The position numbers and the translations under genes are program-made. Shown here piece after piece: positions 16,891-25,652 of a stretch of DNA of 64,000 nt. A model generated the notes under the pieces. The model had not been told where the DNA came from, made no database searches, and saw only the letters and a program-made list of their open reading frames with translations. This DNA comes from Macrophomina tecta (lineage: Eukaryota; Ascomycota; Dothideomycetes; Botryosphaeriales; Botryosphaeriaceae), in NCBI GenBank assembly GCA_024180945.1, contig JAKSGN010000005.1, positions 992,001-1,056,000 on the forward strand, given 5' to 3'. Every line of letters starts with the position of its first letter. The stretch's first letter is position 1.

Positions 16891-18795
16891 CTACGACACC
16901 TCAAACCCCTCAATCTCCCCCCTCGCGTCGTACTCTCTGACAATGCGCTCATACAGAGCAACTCCGCCGCCCCAACGCGCCTTCCGCGCCCCCAGCCGGC
17001 GCTCCTCGTCGCTCTTTGGCTCCTGCCGCAGCGTGGCGCCCTCGTGGTTGAAGTAGCCGGGCGTGCATGCGCGGACCACGGAGAACCACAGCGCCCTCTT
17101 TTCCACCTCGTCCGTCCATGCATCCTCGGCCGCCTTTGCTGGCTCGATCACCAGCGCGGCCGGGTCCTGGGCCCTGCGTGATGCCTCCTTCAAGACATTG
17201 GCAATGTGGACGGACATGATGTCGAAGGTGCCGGTGAGGTTGGCCGAGCCAACTCCGCCATTGAGGCCGGGGAAGACCAGGTTGGGGAAGCCGTTGGTCG
17301 CGATGCCGTGCAGCGTGCCAAAATCAGGAGCCGCCCATTTGTCCTCGATGCGCCGCCCACCGCGGCCGACAATCCGCACGCCGTTGAGCGCCCCCGGAGC
17401 CGCTGCATTCCCCGCCGCCAGCGCGAAGCCCGTCGCGAGAATCAGAACATCGAGCTCGTACTCGACCCCGTTGGCCACGAGCCCCCGCGCCGTGCACCGC
17501 TCCACGCCCCGCCCGTCCGTGTCGACGAGCGTGACGTTCGGCCGGTTGAAGGCAGGCAGGTAGTCGTCGTGGAAGGTCGGCCGCTTGCACCACCCGGGAT
17601 ACCACGCCAGCAGCCTCTCCGCCGTCGCCTGGTCCGCCACCTCGTGCCGCACGCGCGCCCGCGCCCGCTCCGTCAGCGGCACGTCCAACTCGTACAGCGC
17701 GCGCGCATGCTCGTCCAGCGTCTTGGGCGAGACGAGCCGCGGCCCGCCCACGAAGCCCGCGAAGCCGCGGCCCAGCTGCGTCCAGCCGTCGGCGACCTGG
17801 TCCGGGTGGTCTGGCGGATGGTCTTCGCCGGAGAGGAAGCTGTCGAAGTTGAGGCGGCGCGCGCGCTGCCAGCCTGGGCCGGAGGCCACGTCGCGCGACC
17901 AGCCGTCGGCGTCGGTGGCCTTCTGGCGCCGCGGGCCGCAGTACGAGGGCGTGCGCTGGAAGACGTGCAGCTGCCCGGCCCAGCGTGCCACCTGCGGCAC
18001 CACCTGCACCGCCGTCGCGCCCGTGCCAATGATGCCAACGCGCTTGCCCCGCAGCTCCGTGAGCGACGGGTCCGCCGGCGAGCCGCCCGTGCAGCCGTAG
18101 TCCCAGCGCGCCGTGTGGAAGACGGGGATGTTGCGGCGCAGGTCTTCGAAGCCTTCGAGCTTGGGCGCCTTCGGCGCTGTGAAGTGTCCGCTCGCGGGGA
18201 TCACGAACTGTGCGAGGACCGTCATTTCCGCTGGAGCGTCGCCGTCTCGCTCCCTGCGCATGCGGACGACCCAGCGCCGCCGCCCCTCGTCCCACTCCGC
18301 GCTGAGCACCCGGGTCGCGAACTGTCCGCGCAGCCCGAAGTGGGACGCCACGCGCTCGCAGTGCTGCCGGATCTCCTCGCCGGACGCGTACTTCTGCGCG
18401 GGCACGTAGCCAGTCTCCTCCAAGAAAGGCAGGTAGATGTAGCTCTCCACATCGCACTGGAGGCCAGGGTACCGGTTCCAGTACCACGTCCCGCCGAAGC
18501 CGCCCGCCACGTCCACCAGGCACATGTCCTGGGCATCGAAGCCCGCCTCGACCAGCCGGCCGCCTGCCAGTAGTCCAACGTGGCCCGCGCCGATGATGAG
18601 GAACTGGATGTTGTCGCCGTCCTGGAGTGGGCCCGCTTCCCGTGTCTCTGGTTGTTGCCCGATCCATGGGTCGTCGGCGAGCGGCTCGTCTGCGCCGCGC
18701 AGCGCGACGTACTGCTCGAAGCCTTCGGGCCGCAGGCGCTTGTCGCGCTCCTGGGCGTATCGATTTTCGAGCACGGAGGGGTCGGGGATGGCCAT
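16891..18795 (-). CDS. Flavin-dependent Baeyer-Villiger-type monooxygenase
   Basis: A single exon encodes 634 residues from the ATG at 18795; upstream in-frame codons form an implausible Lys-rich stretch. The FAD-binding motif IIGAGHVG is at residues 67-74 and a second dinucleotide motif GIIGTGATAVQ follows. GGTWYWNRYPG, typical of class B flavoprotein monooxygenases, is near residue 101. Of the Baeyer-Villiger fingerprint FxGxxxHxxxW only the H227-x3-W231 half is conserved (FHTARWDYG). These enzymes insert oxygen next to ketones using NADPH and FAD, yielding esters or lactones. GC-rich codon use matches the adjacent methyltransferase. A perfect AflR-consensus site lies about 0.3 kb upstream. 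Confidence 0.9.
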   Translation of the reverse strand: MAIPDPSVLENRYAQERDKRLRPEGFEQYVALRGADEPLADDPWIGQQPETREAGPLQDGDNIQFLIIGAGHVGLLAGGRLVEAGFDAQDMCLVDVAGGFGGTWYWNRYPGLQCDVESYIYLPFLEETGYVPAQKYASGEEIRQHCERVASHFGLRGQFATRVLSAEWDEGRRRWVVRMRRERDGDAPAEMTVLAQFVIPASGHFTAPKAPKLEGFEDLRRNIPVFHTARWDYGCTGGSPADPSLTELRGKRVGIIGTGATAVQVVPQVARWAGQLHVFQRTPSYCGPRRQKATDADGWSRDVASGPGWQRARRLNFDSFLSGEDHPPDHPDQVADGWTQLGRGFAGFVGGPRLVSPKTLDEHARALYELDVPLTERARARVRHEVADQATAERLLAWYPGWCKRPTFHDDYLPAFNRPNVTLVDTDGRGVERCTARGLVANGVEYELDVLILATGFALAAGNAAAPGALNGVRIVGRGGRRIEDKWAAPDFGTLHGIATNGFPNLVFPGLNGGVGSANLTGTFDIMSVHIANVLKEASRRAQDPAALVIEPAKAAEDAWTDEVEKRALWFSVVRACTPGYFNHEGATLRQEPKSDEERRLGARKARWGGGVALYERIVREYDARGEIEGFEVS

Positions 18796-19889
18796 GTCTT
18801 TCTTCCTTTTCTTTCCTCGTGCCCTTAACTTCAGAGAGTCGGAAAAGAACTTTTTTTTTTTTCCGCAGCGTGTTTTTGCGGAAAGCAAGCGGGAGGTGTG
18901 CCGGAGACTCTTGAGTAGTTGTTCGCTTCTTCGACCACAGATAGGACCAGCAAACAGAAGAAATTAAATCAGATATCAAACCTCCGCGCTCTTTTAACAC
19001 ACCCTGCTTCAATCCCTAGACCACCTCCCGTGCGAGCAGCCGGCTCGGGCGGGGACGGAAGGTGAGCAAGTGTGATCTTGACATGATGTGGTCCAGAACC
19101 TCGGACTCCGAGGGTCTGCGGAAAGAGAAATCCCCCATGTTTTTTTTTATTTTTTATTTTTATCTTGTCTCAATCAAGACAAGGATACTCGGTGCATTTC
19201 GCGTCCGCTCCTCCCCCTTGTCTTCGCAAACAATTACGTAGCCAGGGCTGTCGACGACGGGAACTGCTCTACCTAATAGCAGGAAGGGAAGTGGTGTTGC
19301 TGCCGCCTTGTCGTTGGCTGGACCTTTTTGCGATGTCTGTGCTTTTTTTTCCCCCGTTGTGCGACATAAGTATGGTGCTCTAATTGGTCAGGCCTGTGAG
19401 GAGTTGCACTGACACTGAGTCGGCATGCAGCTGCGTGTTACATGCACTTGGCGAGCATGCTCATATCAATTCAGTTGGGATCCCCAGATCAGCTTGTTCG
19501 TAGAAGTGTATAGTCTGCAACATCGGATGCTACCGTACTTAGCCTACGCGGATCGCCGTCCGATAAGTTCTGGGGTAGGCATCGCGGCACCGGTGGGCTC
19601 CTCCTTGCATGGAAAGCGAAAGACACACTGCCGCTTAACTTTCCTCCATGGCGACCAGATCCTGGTGATGATTGCATGTGTCATTGGCTCATCGAGACTC
19701 AACGAGCGTGATATCCTGTATGCGCCTGCACTGCTTCGCACCTTCGGCCCTCCCCAAGTGAAGGCAAGAAATCGTTGCAAGATCTAGGTATCCTAACGTA
19801 CATATGGTATCTCGGGTCAGCAGCAGTACCGACTCTAAACATCTAGTCCAAGTTCATCAATCACCGTGTCATAAACCATGTCTGGATCT
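18796..19889. other. Intergenic region upstream of the monooxygenase
   Basis: This 1.1-kb region contains T-rich runs (about 18850, 19140-19160, 19345), no convincing gene, and one TCG-N5-CGA motif at 19101-19111. Confidence 0.5.
19101..19111. promoter_or_regulatory. AflR-consensus site upstream of the monooxygenase
   Basis: The sequence TCGGACTCCGA matches the AflR consensus TCGSWNNSCGR at every position. It lies 306 bp upstream of the monooxygenase start. Confidence 0.5.
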
Positions 19890-21699
19890 TCATCTCGGCC
19901 ACCAAGACATCCTCCCCTGCCCTTGCCTCCCCGTCCGCGCCGCACTGAAGCTCGGCAGCGCTGTGATGTCCGACTGCGGGCGCAGCACCACTATCTCGCC
20001 ATCTTGCGCGGGTGATTCGCCGGGATAGACGCCCGTCTCGACCATCATACTCCACCGCTTCCCCTCCGCCTCCAACAGCTTGCTCCAGCGCTGGCCCTCC
20101 GTCTCGTCGTCATCAGCTACCTGGGACACTCTACGATTCCGGCTGTGCTCCGGCGAGGAGCCTAGCCTCAGATTCTTCCCACCGTCGCTGATCTCGGCGT
20201 CCGCCGCCGCCGGCAGATCCCTGAGAATGATTACGCTGCCCCTGCCCACACCTCGTCCTGCGCCTCCCCCTCCCCCTCCCCCTCCTGCACCTGCACCCCA
20301 GTCCCGCACCGGCGACAAGAGCGAAGTGCTGTCCCTGCTCGAGCTGTCGAATAAGCTATTCGCACCCCACCACCAGTGATGCCTAGCTGACTGCGGCCGT
20401 GCCGGTGACTGTTCTCGTAGCTTCACCACATCCCCTACATCCGCATCCGCAGCCCTAAAAATGCCCGTCTTCTTCGACTTGCTACTACATGATGTCACAG
20501 GTTTAGACGCATCGGCCGATACCCCCCTAGAGTATCCAATACCGCCGCCGATAGTACGCACGTTGGCGTCCGGGTTCTCATCGACTAGCCTGGCTATGCC
20601 AGCGTGGCGGTAGCGGCGGCGCACGGTCAGGCTGAGGCCAGCCCCCTCAAGCAGGCCCGGGAAGTGGCGCGCGATGAACGGTGTGAGGGTGGGCAGGCAG
20701 GCGCACGTTGTGGCGAGCGTCATCTCGATGCCGCACCAGAGGTCGTGCTCCCAGATGAGCTCGCCGAGGTTCTCCAAGGTGACGTTGCGGAGCGCGATTA
20801 TGCGGATGATGGAGGCGATGCAGGGTCTATAATTTGAGTGATTAGAGTGCCGACATCGGTTTGGAGAGAGAGCTGGTCGAGACGCACATTGATGAGAGCG
20901 CGAAAATGCATGTAAGGAACTGCCGTTTACGCGTCTGCGCTTGCAAGTTGCGGAGGACGGGAATAGGCAGAAGGACGGCAGCAAAATCAGTGAAGACATT
21001 GATGCTGGTGAAGGAGATCCAGACGGTGTTGACGGGGAGACATTGGCCTGGCGGACCATTCGGGATGAGCTGCTCCCAGAAGTGTCGGGCGGGCTGGCAG
21101 ATGAAGGCGTAAGTGAAAATATGGGCGAAAGATACTGCGCTGTTGAAGTAGAGGAGGATGGTGCACAACGCTTTGAAAAGCGGGATGGTAAATATGCGGC
21201 GGTAAAGGATGATGACGGAGGTTTTGATAAAGAAATTCTCGAGGCAGTAAAGGACGGAGGCGGCATATTGGGTCTACCAGAGAAATTGGGCGTGTTAACT
21301 CGGCTCCACTGACTCAGTAAAGGTAACGCTGACTTTGTAAAGAGATATACGGAGATGAAGAGCCTCATGAGACGCGCTGATGCCTTCGCCGAAATTGAAA
21401 TATAATCTGAGGTCAGTTTAGCGGTTCAATTTCGAGTTCGATCAGCGTACCACAGATAGCGATGGCAAGAGACAGTGCTCCCGAGAGTGTCTGGAGGCTG
21501 ATTAGCTGATAGTGAAGACAAAAGACACAGTCGTATCTCATACAATAGCAGCAGTTACACACCACTCCTCTAATCCAATGCCCGTCCTTGTAATGAAGAC
21601 TCTGGTGTACAATCGTAATAACCCAGTCGTCACTGCGAGGAAATGCAGGGGTATCATGACACCAAAATGTATGGCGATGACTTTGGCGGCGACGGGCAT
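19890..21699 (-). CDS. Rhodopsin-type seven-helix membrane protein (SAT4/Pth11-like family)
   Basis: Read on the minus strand, hydrophobic segments assemble through short introns: exons at about 21699-21544, 21505-21451, 21406-21334, 21273-20888 and 20826-19890. The recovered segments VIAIHFGVMIPLHFLAVTTGLLRLYTR, YCLENFFIKTSVIILYRRIF, FTYAFICQPARHFW, CLPVNTVWISFTSINVFTDFAAVLLPIPVL and PCIASIIRIIALRNV are characteristic of the fungal rhodopsin-domain family. A long Gly/Ser-rich cytoplasmic tail ends in SWWPR. The second and third exons do not join in consistent phase as I read them, so that junction is uncertain or damaged. An alternative start lies at 21774. Function of the family is largely unknown; some members are surface receptors. 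Confidence 0.75.
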
Positions 21700-22341
21700 G
21701 GCACTACCATCATGATAGTCTTCTTTTGGGGCAAAAGGGAGGCGAGCGTTTCGCTGTGCGAGAATCCCAAGCAATAATAAATGATTTTAGGCTGTGAAGA
21801 GGCGGCTTCCAGGTTTTGGTCCGCTAGTGAGATGGCGCAGTATCTGGCTTGGCGGGGATGTTTGAGGTGTGTGATGTACCTTTCCGCATCGGGTTAAATG
21901 ATTGAGGTAGCAATCTTGGTGCAGCGGATCTTCAAACCATGTTCTTCCCCTTCCCACAATGAGATTGCTACATAGCGATCCTGCCTCTCCTGCCATCAGT
22001 GGTACCACCCAAGGGAGTTGGCATGAAGGCAAGAGCCACCAAAAGCACATAGGACCATAGCTTAGTTCGTGCGCCATCAATGCTCCTGGAAGAAGCTAGT
22101 CCTACCAAAATGATTGAGATCTGCTCGGTGCCCGCGGTACGTACTAGTTGGTTCTTGATACGGCTGATTCATTGAAAGGAGCCCTGCACCAGACATTGCT
22201 CGGAATACGGTCGAACCGACTGTTCTGACGCATTAACTTGATCGAGTGATGTTCGCACGCAGACACCGGTCCAAATCGGGATGGAGTTGCGGCGGCTGGC
22301 TGACATGTGCGAAAACCGGGCAACTTCCTGATGCGGCGCTA
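21700..22341. other. Intergenic region between rhodopsin-type gene and tRNA dimethylallyltransferase
   Basis: This 642-bp region contains only short frames without recognisable features. Confidence 0.55.
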
Positions 22342-23834
22342 CTACTGTCGGTGATTCACCATACCGTCCGGGGCAGCCATGCTCGATTCGATGTCTGCCA
22401 TTGAGTCTTCCGAAGTCACTTTCTGACTCGTTGGCTGCTGCATTGGGCGTTCGACGCCGCCCATGTGCTTCTGTCTCTGCTTCTTCTCTCTTATCTTGTG
22501 GCCTCGACTATGGATATGCTTGGCCCAGTCGCTTTCAGTGACAGCCACGGTGTTGCATGTTTCGCATGTCCTTCTCTGCCACAGATCCCTCCGTTCGCTT
22601 AGGTCATACTCCCGCTTCGGCATTAGCATCTCCGCTGCGGTATCTGAAAGCCTTTGCGGATCCGGAAGCGTCTCCCCCCCAAGAAATTTGGCGACCAAAT
22701 CCAACGCCGGAGTCTCAACGCAGTCTTGCCAGTGGGAGAGGTCCGAACCATCAAGCAGATACAGATTCTTGGTAGAGTTCGCGTTGGAAAGAGCATTCAG
22801 CAACTTGATACGTATCCACCGAATCTGCCTCTTGGCATACTGGCGCGTGCCTGCCTGGACCTGCTCGATGGCCTGGGACTTGAGCTTCGCGAGCTCCTTG
22901 GCATCGGCAGACTGGGAGGCGAGTGCGCGCTGATACGTCTCAAACTCTTTGTATCCGATCGAAACCCAGATGCCACGGCTTCGATCCACTGGCGTACCTT
23001 CCAACTCACGGTCCTGGAGGAAGCGGCCAAGCTCATCGACCTCGTCGAGGAGACCGTTGGCCAGCATTTTTTCTACTCGAGCGTCCAATCTCGCGCGAAG
23101 CGGGTCATTGGCTGCGTGGACCCAAAAGAGTAGGGCGGGGAATCGTGGCGTAACTGTCATCCGTTTCGCTTCAACTTCACCTTCGCCTGCCAGGGATGAC
23201 TGTTTCCGAAGGCTCTGCTCCTCGTACATCTGAGATGCAGGCTTCCCGGTCCGCAGCCATATTTCCAGCGAGCGCTGGATCTTGCGACGATCATTCGGAT
23301 GCCAGCGATCAGCCATGATCGGGTCAACCTCGCGAAGCTTGGCTAATATTTTTTCAGTAGGCTCGTCCAGGATGGGGTACAACTTGGCGTCGACGCTCTC
23401 CTCCCCGTCTCCAGACTGATCTGCAAGGGTATCATTGAACAACAACGACTGCACGTAGTAGTGAGTGCCGCCAACAACTACGGGCAGCTTTCCTCGGGAG
23501 TGGATGTCGCCGATTACATTCAGCGCTCTCTTCACGAATTCGGTGACAGTCCAGGTCTCCTCGTGATGGGTGATGGCGCCTAGGAGATGGTGGGGAACGC
23601 CTTTCATCTCTTCGACGGTGATTTTGTTAGTGATGACGGGCAAGCCCTCGTAGAGCTGCATGGCGTCGCTGTTGACGACTTCGCCGTTGAAGCGACGGGC
23701 TATCTCAACGGCAAGCTGCGGGCTGTAAGCATGATCCGCGGCAACAAGAGCTGCAGCATTCTCACCTGCGACTTGCCGGTGCCTGTGGCGCCGATGACGG
23801 CGATGACGGGCTTCTGGGGCTGAGAGCGTGCCAT
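22342..23834 (-). CDS. MOD5: tRNA dimethylallyltransferase (MOD5/TRIT1 type)
   Basis: Two exons (23834-23766, 23715-22342) joined by a 50-bp GT-AG intron give 480 residues. The start at 23834 gives MARSQPQKPVIAVIGATGTGKSQ with the P-loop at residues 15-22 split from the rest by the intron; reading through the intron would destroy it. NGEVVNSDAMQLYEGLPVITNK and VVGGTHYYVQSLLF are family signatures, and the C-terminus carries the eukaryotic C2H2 finger CETCNTVAVTESDW...HIHSRGH. The enzyme adds an isopentenyl group from dimethylallyl diphosphate to adenosine 37 of certain tRNAs, in cytosol and mitochondria. It diverges from the ABC ATPase gene at 24145. Confidence 0.95.
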
Positions 23835-24144
23835 GGTCGCGACTGGCTTCTGCAGGAATCTCGCGGCTCTCAACATGCATGCAGGAAGGGTGTTCGGAGC
23901 ACGAGGCTACTGGTGCCGGAAAGGACTGCGCGTGGGTGGGTGAAAGTAGTTGCCGGTTCGGAGGGGCGTCAGGGCGCAGGGCCGAGATGGCTCTTCGGCG
24001 TGCCCCGCCGTGTGCCCAGGAACAGGCATGCATCCGACATCAGCCCGTCATCCATTGGGATGAAATATCGCGCCAACGCCCGCCATGTAGTCCGCACATC
24101 CCACCGTTCTCCTCTTGCCCCCCCTGCCCCATCCACCTCTCGCA
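23835..24144. promoter_or_regulatory. Shared promoter region of MOD5-type and CAF16-type genes
   Basis: Only 310 bp separate the two divergent start codons, so this interval must hold both promoters and 5' leaders. A pyrimidine-rich stretch precedes the ATPase start. Confidence 0.6.
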
Positions 24145-25042
24145 ATGTCCGGCTCCAGCAACGGTATCGCTCCATCCATCGGCGTCAAGAACCTCAACTA
24201 CAGGTTCCCCGACGGCAGCAGCGGCCTCAAAGATGTCATCCTCGACCTGCCGCCCGGAAGCCGCACGCTGTTGATCGGAGGCGAGTCACCGCCAATTGCT
24301 TCACCAGAGGCTCCCACTGACCTCCACAGCAAACGGAGCCGGCAAGACGACCCTCCTCCGCCTGCTCTCAGGCAAGCGCATGGCCCCCGCCAACACCGTC
24401 TCCATCGCCGGCGTCGATCCCTTCTCGCATGGCCTCGAGGGTGTGACCTACTTGGGCCTGGAGTGGGTGCTCAACCCCATCGTGCGCACCGACATCGACG
24501 TGCCCACCCTGCTCTCGTCCGTTGGTGGTGACGTCTACCACGAGCGCCGCGACGAGCTGGTGCAAATCCTCGACATCGACCTCAAGTGGCGCATGCACGC
24601 CGTCAGCGACGGCGAGCGCCGCCGCGTGCAGCTGGCCATGGGCCTGCTGCGCCCTTGGAGCATCCTGCTGCTCGACGAGATCACCGTCGACCTCGACCTG
24701 CTGTCGCGCAGCAACTTCCTGCAGTTCCTCAAGCGCGAGACTGAGACCCGCCCGTGCACCATCGTCTACGCGACGCATATCTTGGACAACCTAGCCGAGT
24801 GGCCGACGCACCTGGTCCACATGAGTCTGGGTAGGGTCAAGAAGTGGGGCAGCATCCAGGACTTCTACGTCACGCAGGAAACAGGTCCCAGCACTGGCAA
24901 CAGCCAGCTCGGCGAGATAGTGCTCAAGTGGCTGCTGGAGGATCTCCGTGAGAGAGGACCTCGCAACGGACAGGCCTCTGAGGGCAAGACGTATCCGTCG
25001 CTGGAGGGCAAGGGCGGCTACGGCCAGGAGAAGAAGGTGTAG
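24145..25042 (+). CDS. CAF16: CAF16-type ABC ATPase, with a GC-AG intron
   Basis: Two exons (24145-24280, 24330-25042) give 282 residues. The intron begins GCGAGT and ends CCACAG: no GT donor nearby keeps the frame, while the GC donor rebuilds the Walker A motif GANGAGKTT (residues 45-53) exactly. The signature loop is [16 protein letters not shown] and Walker [13 protein letters not shown], the pattern of soluble single-domain CAF16 ATPases, which lack membrane segments and in yeast associate with the CCR4-NOT complex. Length agrees with yeast Caf16 (about 290). It diverges from the MOD5-type gene. Confidence 0.92.
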
Positions 25043-25504
25043 TGAGCGCCGGTGCGCCCTTACTTTGTTGCCTCATCGTTTTCTGCTATCTGTTCTGCAT
25101 TCGGGTTTGGGATAAGACAAAAAGACCGGGCTTCAACACGGTCAGGCTTCAACGCCATCAGCACTTTGCATTGGGATCGGAGTTCAGATGCTTCCACAGC
25201 GAGATACCATGGGATCAACATTTAACATTAGACGATATATAGTCGGATTACTATTTCCCCAAATCGAACTCTTATGGGCCATCATCGCCAACACACACTG
25301 CCCTTCACTCAGACACCGTATGCATCCCACAAACCCCATCGAGCACTCTCTTCCCCGGCCCGTCATGCACCAGCCCAACCCACAAAAACGACCCCCAAAA
25401 CTCCCTCATCTCACCAGCAGTCGGATGTAGTAGTGTCTAGTGGTGCGAATGGAGGTGGACGGAGAGGAATTTCTCGCTTTAGGATGGCTGCGAGACTAGA
25501 AGGT

Positions 25505-25652
25505 GAGATTGTATGCTATTTTGGGTCTAGCTCCGTACTTTCGGTTCAGGATGATTGTGTACCTTTTTCGGCTCAGCTCGCGATGAATAGAGCTTCAAGG
25601 ATGTGTCCATCGCTCACACGGGCACACCTTGCCCGAAATAGCATACAATCTC
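25505..25652. repeat. Inverted repeat, 21-base arms, 106-base loop
   Basis: Bases 25505-25525 are the reverse complement of 25632-25652 with a single mismatch that would be a G-U pair in RNA. It could form a long stem-loop. No target duplication or transposon end was recognised. Confidence 0.7.

Noticed and set aside
17206..18573. 455-codon open frame opposite the monooxygenase gene (plus strand)
   Set aside because: It is an antisense artefact of the GC-rich, third-position-biased codons; the product is an Arg/Val/His-rich sequence with no recognisable features, while the minus strand encodes a complete flavoprotein.
17324..19012. 562-codon frame on the minus strand overlapping the monooxygenase
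   Set aside because: Its composition is Arg/Ala/Gly-rich with no motif; the overlapping frame carries both dinucleotide-binding motifs.
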